Below, one piece after another: positions 18,745-26,240 of a DNA stretch of 64,000 nucleotides (positions within the stretch are counted from its first letter, which is position 1; every line of letters begins with the position of its first letter). Below the pieces are notes generated by a model that did no database searches, was not told where the DNA came from, and saw nothing but the letters and a program-made list of their open reading frames with translations. The translations under genes and the position numbers were made by a program. The DNA is from Phenylobacterium zucineum HLK1 (GTDB lineage: Bacteria > Pseudomonadota > Alphaproteobacteria > Caulobacterales > Caulobacteraceae): NCBI RefSeq assembly GCF_000017265.1, contig NC_011144.1:310001-374000 (forward strand), in the 5' to 3' direction.

Positions 18745-18822
18745 ATGACGCGGTTCGCGCACCACCACGGCCATCACCACCATCCGACCCCGGCGGGTTC
18801 GGACGGCGGCCGCGTGGCTTAG
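18745..18822 (+). CDS. hisL: Histidine operon leader peptide
   Basis: A 25-codon ORF ending in TAG at 18820. Codons 6-13 are His-His-His-Gly-His-His-His-His (18760-18783), so 7 of 8 are His. In attenuation systems the ribosome stalls on such a run when charged tRNA-His is short. The ORF is 91 bases before hisS and overlaps the first arms of an attenuator (next entry). It has no similarity to a functional protein, and random occurrence of 7 His codons in front of his genes is very unlikely. The symbol is used by analogy with enteric hisL; this is not a sequence homology claim. Confidence 0.85.
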   Translation: MTRFAHHHGHHHHPTPAGSDGGRVA

Positions 18823-18872
18823 AGAGCGCGACCTCCCCGAAGCCCCGCCGATGCGGACGGGGCTGTTCTTCT
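18784..18872 (+). promoter_or_regulatory. Transcription attenuator of the hisS-hisZ-hisG operon
   Basis: Four arms can be paired by eye. Arms 1:2: CCGACCC (18784-18790) with GGGTTCGG (18795-18802, one bulged T). Arms 2:3 (antiterminator): CGGCGGGTTCGG (18791-18802) with CCGAA (18837-18841) and CCCGCCG (18844-18850), 12 pairs with a 2-base bulge. Arms 3:4 (terminator): AGCCCCGCCG (18841-18850) with CGG-A-CGGGGCT (18854-18864), loop ATG, followed by GTTCTTCT. Arm 1 starts at the base after the last His codon, so a ribosome stalled there would cover arm 1 and free arm 2 to block the terminator. Confidence 0.8.
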
Positions 18873-18913
18873 GACAAGCGCCGTCCGTCCCTCAGACTTC
18901 CCGAGAGACGACG

Positions 18914-20458
18914 ATGACCGAACCTTCCCCAACTGCCTCCTTGAGCGCGCAGGCCGCAGCCGGTAAGCGCCCAGCCATGGCCCAAGACCCGCAACGCCCC
19001 GAAGCCCGCACGCCGCGCGGCTTCGTCGACCGCCGAGCCCGCGACGTGGTCGCCGAGCGGCAGATCCTGACCGCCGTCTCAGGAGTCTATGAGCGCTGGG
19101 GCTTCGAGCCGCTGGAGACCGGGGCGTTCGAATACGCCGACGCCCTGGGCAAGTTCCTGCCCGACGCCGACCGTCCGAACGAGGGCGTCTTCGCCCTGCA
19201 GGACGACGACGAGCAGTGGATGGCGCTGCGCTACGACCTGACTGCGCCGCTGGCCCGCTTCGCCGCCCAGAACTGGGAGACCCTGCCCAAGCCGTTCCGC
19301 CGCTACGCCTACGGGCCGGTCTGGCGCAACGAGAAGCCGGGGCCGGGGCGCTTCCGCGAGTTCGTCCAGTGCGACGCCGACACGGTGGGCTCGGCCCGTC
19401 CCGAGGCCGACGCCGAGATCATCGCCATGGCCGTGCAGGGCCTGGAGGCCGCGGGCCTGCCGGCCGGCTCGGCGGTCATCAAGATCAACAACCGCAAGCT
19501 GCTGAACGGCCTGATGGCGGCGGCCGGGGTGACCGACGAGGCCCAGAAGCTCGGCGTGCTGCGCGCGGTCGACAAGCTGGACCGCCTGGGCGCGGACGGC
19601 GTGCGCCTGCTGCTGGGCGAGGGCCGCCTCGACGAGTCCGGCGCCTTCACCAAGGGGGCGGGGCTCTCGGCCCAGTCCGCCGAACGGGTGCTGGCCTTCA
19701 CCGCCGCCGGCGTCGGCGGCCGGGCCGAAACCCTGGCCAAGCTGGCCGAGGTCGTCGGCGGCTCGGCCGAGGGCGACGAGGGCCTGGCCGAGCTGGCCGC
19801 CATCGACGCGGCCCTGTCGGCGCTCGGCGTCGGGCCCGACCGGGCGCTGTTCGACCCGGCCGTCGTGCGGGGCCTGGAGTACTACACGGGCGCGGTGTTC
19901 GAGGCCGAGCTCTTGCTCTCCACCACGGACGAGAAAGGACAGAAGGTCACCTTCGGCTCGATCGGCGGCGGCGGGCGCTACGATGACCTCGTGGCCCGCT
20001 TCACCGGCGAGCGGACGCCCGCCACCGGCTTCTCCTTCGGCGTCTCGCGCCTGGCCGCGGCCCTGCGCGCCGCCGGCCGTGACGCAGCCCGAAAGGGTCC
20101 CTGGGCCGTCCGCGGCCCGGTGGTGGTCATCGCCTTCGACCAGGCGCGCATGGCCGACTACTTCGCCCTGGCCGGCGAGATCCGCGCGGCGGGCGTCCCG
20201 GCGGAGGTCTACCTGGGAAGCTCGGGCATGAAGGCCCAGATGAAGTACGCCGACCGGCGCCTGTCGCCCGCGGCGGTCATCCTGGGCGAGGACGAGATCG
20301 CCGCCGGCACGGTCACCGTGAAGGACCTCGACCTCGGCCGCGAGCTGGCCAGCAAGGTGACCGACAACGCCGAGTGGCGCGAGCAGCGGCCCGGCCAGCA
20401 GACCATCGCCCGCGCCGAGCTGATCCCCGCCCTGCGCCGCATCCTGGACGCCGGCTGA
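18914..20458 (+). CDS. hisS: Histidyl-tRNA synthetase
   Basis: Class II aminoacyl-tRNA synthetase of 514 residues that charges tRNA-His in the cytosol. Visible motifs are motif 1-like YERWGFEPLETG, the motif 2 region RYAYGPVWRNEKPGPGRFREF, the HisRS-specific RGLEYYTGAVFE, and motif 3-like GGGGRYDDL; an anticodon-binding domain follows. It is the first gene of the operon behind the His leader and ends with TGATG into hisZ. Placing the synthetase under the same attenuator as the pathway genes means low charged tRNA-His would raise both charging and synthesis. Confidence 0.95.
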   Translation: MTEPSPTASLSAQAAAGKRPAMAQDPQRPEARTPRGFVDRRARDVVAERQILTAVSGVYERWGFEPLETGAFEYADALGKFLPDADRPNEGVFALQDDDEQWMALRYDLTAPLARFAAQNWETLPKPFRRYAYGPVWRNEKPGPGRFREFVQCDADTVGSARPEADAEIIAMAVQGLEAAGLPAGSAVIKINNRKLLNGLMAAAGVTDEAQKLGVLRAVDKLDRLGADGVRLLLGEGRLDESGAFTKGAGLSAQSAERVLAFTAAGVGGRAETLAKLAEVVGGSAEGDEGLAELAAIDAALSALGVGPDRALFDPAVVRGLEYYTGAVFEAELLLSTTDEKGQKVTFGSIGGGGRYDDLVARFTGERTPATGFSFGVSRLAAALRAAGRDAARKGPWAVRGPVVVIAFDQARMADYFALAGEIRAAGVPAEVYLGSSGMKAQMKYADRRLSPAAVILGEDEIAAGTVTVKDLDLGRELASKVTDNAEWREQRPGQQTIARAELIPALRRILDAG

Positions 20459-21609
20459 TGCGCGTCGAGCCGCCCGTGCCGGAGGCGGCGCTCGCCGCCA
20501 TCCGCGCGCCCCTGGAGGCCGCCGGCGCGACTCGCGCCGACGCGCCCCTGCTGCAGCCGCTGAACCTCTTCCTGGACTTGGCCGGGGAGGCGATGCGCGC
20601 GCGGCTGTTCGTGGTGCAGGCCGAGGGCGGGGCCGAGGCGTGCCTGCGCCCCGACTTCACCGTCGCCATCGCCCGCGCCCACCTGGAGTCGGGCAGGCGC
20701 GACGGGCGCTATCTCTACGAGGGCGCCGCCTTCCGCGCCTCTGCCGGCGCCGAGCGGCCCGAGGAGTTCCTGCAGGTGGGGTTGGAGCTGTTCGCCCCCC
20801 AGAGCCAGGGGGGCGACGGTGCGGCCGAGGCCGCCGACGCCGAGATCGCCGGCCTGGCCTGGCGCGCGTGCGCGGCCGGCGGGCGGGCCGACCTCTCCCT
20901 GCGGCTCGGCGATGTCGGCCTGTTCGGCCCGTTCATCGAGAGCCTGTCCCTGGCCGAGGGGCTCGCCGCGCGGCTCAAGCGGGTGGCGGGCCGGCCGCGC
21001 CTGCTGCAGGCCGAGCTGGCGCGCACCGGCGAGACGGCCGGCGGCGCGCGCGGAACCCTGGCCAGCATCCTGTCGGGCCTGTCGCAGGCCGAGGCCGGCG
21101 CCCTGCTGGAGGAGGTCTGGGCCTTGGCCGGCGTCGAGCCCGTGGGCGGCCGCGGGCCGGCCGAGATCGCCGCGCGGCTGGTGCGCAAGGCCGAGGCGGC
21201 CGCCGCGCCGGCGCTCACCGACGACCAGGCGGGCGCCATCCGCGCGTTCATGGCCATCGACGATTCGCCCGACGCGGCCCTCGCCCGGGTGGGCGAGCTC
21301 GCCGGCCGCAACGACAGGGCGCTGAATGCGGCGCTGGAGGGCTGGGCGCGGCGCTTGGCCGAGCTCGCCAGGGTCGCCGACCCGCACCGGATGCGGTTCG
21401 CCCCCGCCCTCGGCCACGCCTTCGACTACTACGACGGCCTGACCTTCGAAGTGGTCAGCGAGGCCCTCGGCCCCGAGCGGCCGGTGGCCGTCGGCGGCCG
21501 CTACGACGGCCTGCTGGCCCGCCTTGGGGCTGGCCTCGGGGGCGGCGAAGGGAGGGCGGTGGGCTGCATGGTCCGGCCCTGGCGCGCATGGGACGGAGGC
21601 GAGCAATGA
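20458..21609 (+). CDS. hisZ: ATP phosphoribosyltransferase regulatory subunit
   Basis: A 383-residue HisRS catalytic-domain paralogue that does not charge tRNA but binds HisG and gives it histidine feedback control. It retains synthetase-like strings (LRPDFTVAIAR, GRYLYEGAAFR, HAFDYYDGLTFE, GGRYDGLLARLG) but lacks an anticodon-binding domain. The start at 20458 overlaps the hisS stop by one base; its own stop overlaps the hisG start by four (ATGA). Tight coupling with hisG supports complex formation. Confidence 0.92.
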   Translation: MRVEPPVPEAALAAIRAPLEAAGATRADAPLLQPLNLFLDLAGEAMRARLFVVQAEGGAEACLRPDFTVAIARAHLESGRRDGRYLYEGAAFRASAGAERPEEFLQVGLELFAPQSQGGDGAAEAADAEIAGLAWRACAAGGRADLSLRLGDVGLFGPFIESLSLAEGLAARLKRVAGRPRLLQAELARTGETAGGARGTLASILSGLSQAEAGALLEEVWALAGVEPVGGRGPAEIAARLVRKAEAAAAPALTDDQAGAIRAFMAIDDSPDAALARVGELAGRNDRALNAALEGWARRLAELARVADPHRMRFAPALGHAFDYYDGLTFEVVSEALGPERPVAVGGRYDGLLARLGAGLGGGEGRAVGCMVRPWRAWDGGEQ

Positions 21610-22556
21610 GCGAGCTGGTCATCGCGGTCCCGTCCAAGGGCCGCCTGAAGGAGCAGGTGGAGGCCTGGCTGGCCGACGCCGGCCTCGACCTTTCCGTCAC
21701 CGGCGGGGCGCGCGGCTACATGGCGGGCCTCAAGGGGCTGCCGGGCGCCCAGGTGCGCCTCCTGTCGGCCGGCGACATCGCCGAGGCCCTGGACGCCGGC
21801 GAGGTCCACCTCGGGATCACCGGCGAAGACCTGCTGCGCGAGCGCGGCGAGGACCTCGACTCCCGCGTCCTGCTGTTGCGGCCGCTGGGCTTCGGCCGCG
21901 CCGACCTCGTCGTCGCCGCACCGAAGAGCTGGCTCGACGTCGAGACCATGGCCGACCTCGAGGAGGTCGCCGCCGAGCACCTGGCCCGCACCGGCCGGCG
22001 CATGCGCGTGGCGACCAAGTACCTCTCCCAGACCCGGGCCTTCTTCGCCCGCCACGGCATCGCCGATTACCGCATCGCCGAGTCGGGCGGGGCGACCGAG
22101 GGCGCGCCGGCGGCCGGCGCGGCCGAGCTGGTGGTGGACATCACCACCACCGGGGCGACCCTGGCCGCCAACGGCCTGAAGGTGCTGGCCGACGGGGTGA
22201 TCCTGAAGAGCCAGGCGCAGCTCGCCGCCAGCCTGCGGGCCGAGTGGGGCGAATCGGCCCTCGCGGCGGCCGAGCGCCTGCTGCGGGCGGTGGAGGCCCG
22301 GGCCGCGGCCCGGCGCAGCGCGACCCTGATCTGGCCATCCCGTGGCGACGCCGCCGAGGCCGAGGCGGTGGACCGTCTCGTCGCCGCCGGCGCCTCGCGC
22401 CGACCCAACGGCCTGCTGGTCGAGATGGGGCAGGTGGCCGAGGCCGCTCAGGCGCTTACCGCCGCGGGCCTCGGGCCGGTCACAGCCGCCCAGCCCGAGT
22501 TCGTCTTTGACGTGAGCTGCCCAGCGCTTACAACCCTCAAGTCCCGGTTGTTTTGA
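21606..22556 (+). CDS. hisG: ATP phosphoribosyltransferase catalytic subunit
   Basis: First enzyme of histidine synthesis, joining ATP and PRPP. The N-terminus (AVPSKGRLKEQVEAWL), the LGITGEDLLRERGED segment and the PRPP-binding region near VDITTTGATLAANGLKVL are clear. At 316 residues it is longer than the short-form HisG (about 200-230) that normally pairs with HisZ, with about 90 extra residues after the PRPP motif ending DVSCPALTTLKSRLF. That tail could be a relic of the long form's regulatory domain. The stop codon lies inside a palindrome (22551-22570). Confidence 0.92.
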   Translation: MSELVIAVPSKGRLKEQVEAWLADAGLDLSVTGGARGYMAGLKGLPGAQVRLLSAGDIAEALDAGEVHLGITGEDLLRERGEDLDSRVLLLRPLGFGRADLVVAAPKSWLDVETMADLEEVAAEHLARTGRRMRVATKYLSQTRAFFARHGIADYRIAESGGATEGAPAAGAAELVVDITTTGATLAANGLKVLADGVILKSQAQLAASLRAEWGESALAAAERLLRAVEARAAARRSATLIWPSRGDAAEAEAVDRLVAAGASRRPNGLLVEMGQVAEAAQALTAAGLGPVTAAQPEFVFDVSCPALTTLKSRLF

Positions 22557-22570
22557 CGACAGCGTCAAAA
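22551..22570. repeat. Palindrome TTTTGAC-N6-GTCAAAA, copy 1, spanning the hisG stop
   Basis: TTTTGAC (22551-22557) and GTCAAAA (22564-22570) are separated by GACAGC. The same palindrome with a different 6-base centre recurs at 22803. It could be a weak hisG terminator or a protein-binding site. The surrounding 22557-22630 is unusually A/T-rich for this genome. Confidence 0.6.
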
Positions 22571-22628
22571 ATTTGAGGCAAATCGCAATTTTATGAACTG
22601 ACTTTGCCGGGAACCCCGTTTGGGCCCG

Positions 22629-22657
22629 TTGACTCGGCCAGAAAATTGCCGTTCTGT
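22629..22657 (+). promoter_or_regulatory. Possible promoter of the downstream small RNA
   Basis: TTGACT at 22629-22634 could be a -35 element, with a poor -10 candidate TTCTGT 17 bases further. The assignment is tentative because the -10 match is weak. Confidence 0.25.
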
Positions 22658-22791
22658 CATCAGGCGAGAGACATGACGGCGCAAGTCCGAAGGTCTCCGG
22701 CGTTTCGGGGAGGAAACGCCCGCTCAATCAGAGCGACTGCTCAAGACGGCCCGCTGCGATTATCCCCCGCAGCGGGCCGGTTCTTTTTGAG
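22650..22791 (+). ncRNA. Candidate structured small RNA between hisG and the PCu(A)C gene
   Basis: A 140-base noncoding stretch between convergent genes with a row of hairpins: GTCAT/ATGAC (22656-22660 with 22673-22677), GGCGTTTC/GAAACGCC (22699-22706 with 22713-22720, loop GGGGAG) and CGCTC/GAGCG (22721-22725 with 22731-22735). It ends in a strong terminator, GGCCCGCTGCG/CGCAGCGGGCC (22748-22758 with 22768-22778), followed by TTCTTTTT. The organisation is that of an independent small RNA. It does not match a family I recognise. An alternative is a long processed 3' UTR of the his mRNA. Confidence 0.45.
22748..22788 (+). terminator. Intrinsic terminator after candidate RNA
   Basis: An 11-bp perfect stem with a 9-base loop, followed by GGTTCTTTTT. 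It points rightward. Confidence 0.8.
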
Positions 22792-22792
22792 G

Positions 22793-22836
22793 GCCCCCGC
22801 GGTTTTGACTCAGGCGTCAAAACCGCGGGGGCTTTT
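22793..22836 (+). terminator. Second terminator with 17-bp perfect stem, containing palindrome copy 2
   Basis: GCCCCCGCGGTTTTGAC (22793-22809) pairs fully with 22816-22832, followed by TTTT. The inner half is the TTTTGAC-N6-GTCAAAA palindrome also found at 22551. It lies 5 bases beyond the end of the leftward PCu(A)C gene, so it may insulate both directions; the T-tract favours the plus strand. Confidence 0.75.
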
Positions 22837-22841
22837 CCACA

Positions 22842-23288
22842 TCAGTGATGCGCGTGTCCGGCCGGCGGGGCGACCCGCACCTCGAACTCGGCGCTGAGCT
22901 TGGCGCCGCTGGCGAAGACCAGAGTCGCCGGGACCCTGTCGCCGGTCTTCAGCGCCCGCGTCAGCCCCATGAACATCAGGTGATAGCCGCCGGGGGCGAA
23001 GGTCACCCGCGCGCCGGGGGCCAGGGCCACCCGGTCCTGCCTTTCCATCTTCATGATCCCGCCGGCCATGCTGGAGCGGTGGATCTCGGTCCGCTTGGCG
23101 GCGGGGCTTTCCACCGCCACCAGGGCATCGGCGGTCTTGCCGGGATTGGTCAGGGTCATGAATCCGGCGCCGGTGGAGCCGGCCACGGCCGGGCGGCTCC
23201 AGGCGCCGGACACCTGGGGCGCCGCGTGGGCCTGGGCGGCGGCGGCGAGGGCGAGGGTCAGCCCGAGGGCGGGCGGGATGAGCTTCAT
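22842..23288 (-). CDS. Periplasmic copper chaperone PCu(A)C
   Basis: A 148-residue exported protein of the PCu(A)C family, which delivers Cu(I) to the CuA site of cytochrome oxidase. The signal peptide (about 1-23) precedes the domain; the copper site H-M-x10-M-x21-H-x-M is suggested by the Met-rich GGIMKM segment and GGYHLMFMGL. The C-terminus ends in HAHH. The ATG at 23288 is used; an ATG three codons upstream is possible. The DUF2946 gene lies upstream on the same strand. Confidence 0.87.
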   Translation of the reverse strand: MKLIPPALGLTLALAAAAQAHAAPQVSGAWSRPAVAGSTGAGFMTLTNPGKTADALVAVESPAAKRTEIHRSSMAGGIMKMERQDRVALAPGARVTFAPGGYHLMFMGLTRALKTGDRVPATLVFASGAKLSAEFEVRVAPPAGHAHH

Positions 23289-23435
23289 GGGACGCACCTT
23301 AGCGATGATCGTGGCCGGGCCGAGGCGCCGGGCGAGGCAAGGGGGAGTCCGGAGAACGGCTTCACTTCTCGATCTCCAGACGCATGAGGATGCGCGCGGG
23401 CGGGCCGCGCACGGATGTCCCGGATGGGGTCCGGG

Positions 23436-23801
23436 TCAGGCGTTCGGAGGCGGAGGTCCCTGGCCGGGCGGCCGCGGCGGGGCGCGGGCCGGCGGAGGCG
23501 GCTTGGCGCGGGGAAGCGGCGCGGCCGCCGCGACATAGGTCACCCGCGGGAGGGCGGCGTCGACGGCGGGGGGCGGCGGTGCGGCCCCCGCCGCGGGGCA
23601 GACGCAGTGGTCGCAGCGGCCGACGTGGCCGGGCAGGCTCCCGTCCGCGGGGGCCGCCTCCATGCCCGCGCTGGTGCAGATCACGCCTTGAGCGAGAGGG
23701 GCCGGCGCGGCCCCGGCGATGGACGGGATCAGCGCCTGGACCAGCAGCGCGAAGACGGCCAGCAGGGCGATCACCGCCCTGCGTTCGGCGCGCGCGCCCA
23801 T
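23436..23801 (-). CDS. DUF2946-like small membrane or exported protein
   Basis: A 121-residue protein with an N-terminal hydrophobic segment (VIALLAVFALLVQALIPSIAGA), a short loop with a CTSAGM string, the paired-cysteine motif CDHCVC, and a Pro-rich tail. This matches the layout of DUF2946 proteins, often found next to copper or TonB-receptor genes. It lies upstream of PCu(A)C on the same strand (147 bases between), suggesting a metal-related unit. The Cys/His motif could bind copper; that is inference. Confidence 0.65.
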   Translation of the reverse strand: MGARAERRAVIALLAVFALLVQALIPSIAGAAPAPLAQGVICTSAGMEAAPADGSLPGHVGRCDHCVCPAAGAAPPPPAVDAALPRVTYVAAAAPLPRAKPPPPARAPPRPPGQGPPPPNA

Positions 23802-23907
23802 GGCTCTGTCCCGCGGCGTGGTCACGGAACGCCGTCGTAAGGCCGTGGCGGGATTACGCAAGCCCGCCCGCTGCGTCATAGTCCGCGGGAATCAACCCGG
23901 AGAGCCG

Positions 23908-25707
23908 ATGGAAGGCCACGTCGAGACCGGCGCGTACAAGGACGTGGTCCTGTTCCTGGCCACCGCCGGCGTCGTGGTCCCGCTGTTCCGCCGCTGGCGG
24001 ATCAGCCCGATCCTGGGCTTCCTCGTGGCCGGCGTCCTCCTGGGCCCGTTCGGCCTGGGCAGCCTCTCGCACCAGTTCGGCTGGCTGCGCGCCATGACCA
24101 TCGACGAGCCCGAGCAGCTCTCGGTGCTGGCCGAGCTGGGCGTCGTCTTCCTGCTGTTCATGATCGGGCTGGAGCTGTCGTGGGAGCGCCTGCGCGCGAT
24201 GCGCCGCTACGTCTTCGGGCTGGGGGCGCTGCAGGTGGGCCTGTGCCTGGCCGGCGTCGCCGGCGCGGCCCTGCTGCTGGGCCAGCGGCCGCTGGCGGCC
24301 CTGGCGATCGGCGCGGCCCTGGCGCTGTCCTCTACCGCCATCGTCATGCCGATCCTGGCCGAGCAGAAGCGCCAGCATTCGCAGGCCGGCCGCGCCACCT
24401 TCTCGGTCCTGCTGTTCCAGGACCTGGCCGTCGCCCCGATCCTCGTCACCCTCACCCTGCTCAGCCGGCAGGAGGACGCCGTCTTCGGCCCCGCGCTGCT
24501 GCTCTCGTTCGCCCCGGCGGTGCTTGGCCTGGCCGCCCTGTTCCTGATGGGCCGGCTGCTGTTGCGGCCGATGCTGCGCTCGGTGGCCAAGGCCAAGAGC
24601 GAGGAGCTGTTCGTCGCCGCCAGCCTCCTAGTGGTCATCGGCGCCGGCCTGGTCAGCGCGCTGACCGGCCTGTCCATGGCGCTCGGCGCGTTCATCGCCG
24701 GCCTGCTGCTGGCCGAGACCGAGTTCCGCCACGAGGTCGAGGTGCGGGTGGAGCCCTTCAAGGGCCTGCTGCTCGGCCTGTTCTTCCTGTCGGTGGGCAT
24801 CGGCCTCAACGTGCCGCTGCTGGTGGAGCGGCCGGCGGCCATCCTCGGCATCGCCCTGGCGATGGTGGCCGGCAACGCCCTGGTGGTCTTCGGCCTCGCG
24901 CGGCTGTTCGGCCTGCGCTCGCGGCCCGCCGCGGAGGCCGCCCTTCTGCTCGCCGGCGCGGGCGAGTTCGCCTTCGTCATCCTGGGCCAGGCCATGGGCG
25001 GCGGCATCGTCGACCGCACGACCGGCGAGACGGTGCTGGTCGCCGCGACCGTCTCGATGTTCTGCATCCCGCTGCTCTCCCTGCTCAGCGTCCGGGTCGG
25101 AGGGCGCAAGGTCGCCCCCGCCGAGACCCCGGCGGAACCCGAGGGGGCCGAGCCCGGGGGAACCGAGCCTGGGGGGACGCCGCGCGTGCTGGTGGTCGGC
25201 TACGGCCGGGTCGGCCGCCTCGTCGGCGACATGCTGAACCGGCATCAGGTCGCCTGGGTGGGGGCCGAGAAGGACGCCCGCATGGTCGACACCGGCCGCC
25301 GCGCGGGCCAGCGGATCTACTTCGGCGATGCGGCCCGGCCCGAGTTCCTCGAGCGCTGCGGTCTGGCCGAGGCCCCGGCGCTCGTGGTGACCATGGACGA
25401 TCCCGAGGGGGTGGAGGCGATCGTCGGCCTCGCGCGTTCCCTCCGTCCGGACCTGACGATCGTCGCCCGCGCCCGCGACGCCCGCCATGCCCAGCGGCTC
25501 TACGAGCTCGGCGCCACCGACGCCGTGCCCGAGACGGTGGAGGCCAGCCTGCAGCTCTCCGAGGCGGTGCTGGTAGAGATCGGCGTGCCGATGGGCCTGG
25601 TGATCGCCTCGATCCACGAGCGGCGCGACGAGTTCCGGGCGGCGCTCAACCGGCCCGAGGCGCTCGGCGGCCGCGCCCGCCGCTTCCGCCGCGAGCGCGG
25701 CGCCTGA
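23908..25707 (+). CDS. Monovalent cation:proton antiporter, CPA2/KefC type with TrkA-N domain
   Basis: A 599-residue inner-membrane antiporter, paralogous to the one at 723. The exchanger domain covers about residues 10-395 (ISPILGFLVAGVLLGPFG; LGVVFLLFMIGLELSWERL); a TrkA-N domain begins near residue 430 (RVLVVGYGRVGRLVGD). A linker between them repeats short PAEPEGAEPGGTEPGGTP units. The ATG at 23908 follows GGAGAGCC and fits the first membrane helix. Confidence 0.9.
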   Translation: MEGHVETGAYKDVVLFLATAGVVVPLFRRWRISPILGFLVAGVLLGPFGLGSLSHQFGWLRAMTIDEPEQLSVLAELGVVFLLFMIGLELSWERLRAMRRYVFGLGALQVGLCLAGVAGAALLLGQRPLAALAIGAALALSSTAIVMPILAEQKRQHSQAGRATFSVLLFQDLAVAPILVTLTLLSRQEDAVFGPALLLSFAPAVLGLAALFLMGRLLLRPMLRSVAKAKSEELFVAASLLVVIGAGLVSALTGLSMALGAFIAGLLLAETEFRHEVEVRVEPFKGLLLGLFFLSVGIGLNVPLLVERPAAILGIALAMVAGNALVVFGLARLFGLRSRPAAEAALLLAGAGEFAFVILGQAMGGGIVDRTTGETVLVAATVSMFCIPLLSLLSVRVGGRKVAPAETPAEPEGAEPGGTEPGGTPRVLVVGYGRVGRLVGDMLNRHQVAWVGAEKDARMVDTGRRAGQRIYFGDAARPEFLERCGLAEAPALVVTMDDPEGVEAIVGLARSLRPDLTIVARARDARHAQRLYELGATDAVPETVEASLQLSEAVLVEIGVPMGLVIASIHERRDEFRAALNRPEALGGRARRFRRERGA

Positions 25708-26240
25708 CCGGCGCCGGGAATTTGGCGGCGGAAATATTGTCAGCTTGCGTTCATGTGTCGGGAACCAAGCGTTGCCATGCACGTTGAGGCCCCGAGCGCG
25801 AAAGGGGCGCAGGGTCGGACGAGGGGTGAGCCGTTGCGAGGCCAGGAAGGCCAAGCTGGGATGCTAGCGGTCGCGGACGTGCGTCCGCCGCACCCGCCTG
25901 CGTCGCCGTTCCCGCTTCACAAATATTTCCAACAGTTTCGGCGAGCATTCGCCGCCCATCCGGCCAAGGTTGGCGTGGAACAGCGGAGGTGCTCGACTTG
26001 AGTTTTCCGGCGGACTCGGCTGAAGCCGGGCCCGAGGCGGGGAGAGGCGGTCTGTTTTTCTCGGATCGCACCGTTGATCACTGTCAAGGTTGTGTTCAGC
26101 GTCCTCGCCGAAGCTGGAAAGGGGGCCAGATTGGGGTCGGAGTGTGGCTTCGGCGACACTTACGCATCGCATCGGCCTTGTTATAACGGCGGCTGGGTCA
26201 AATGGCCGCACCACCTGAGGGCAACGAGAGGGCTCTGATT
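25708..26240. other. 533-base intergenic region upstream of the OmpA-like gene
   Basis: Several short open frames on both strands lack start signals and family features, so no gene is called. The right part is relatively A/T-rich and includes CTTGTTATAACGG (about 26177-26189), whose TATAAC is a plausible -10 for ompA. A long 5' untranslated leader or an undetected RNA is possible. Confidence 0.4.

Noticed and set aside
18836-18913. T-box riboswitch in front of hisS
   Set aside because: No T-box sequence or specifier loop is visible, and T-boxes are rare in proteobacteria; the leader peptide with His codons accounts for the region.
22604-22897. 97-codon frame across the candidate RNA and terminators
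   Set aside because: It reads through two strong terminator stems and has no start signal; noncoding structure explains the region better.
25751-26214. Short open frames on both strands before the OmpA-like gene
   Set aside because: No ribosome-binding site, family pattern, signal peptide or fitting codon bias; kept as intergenic.
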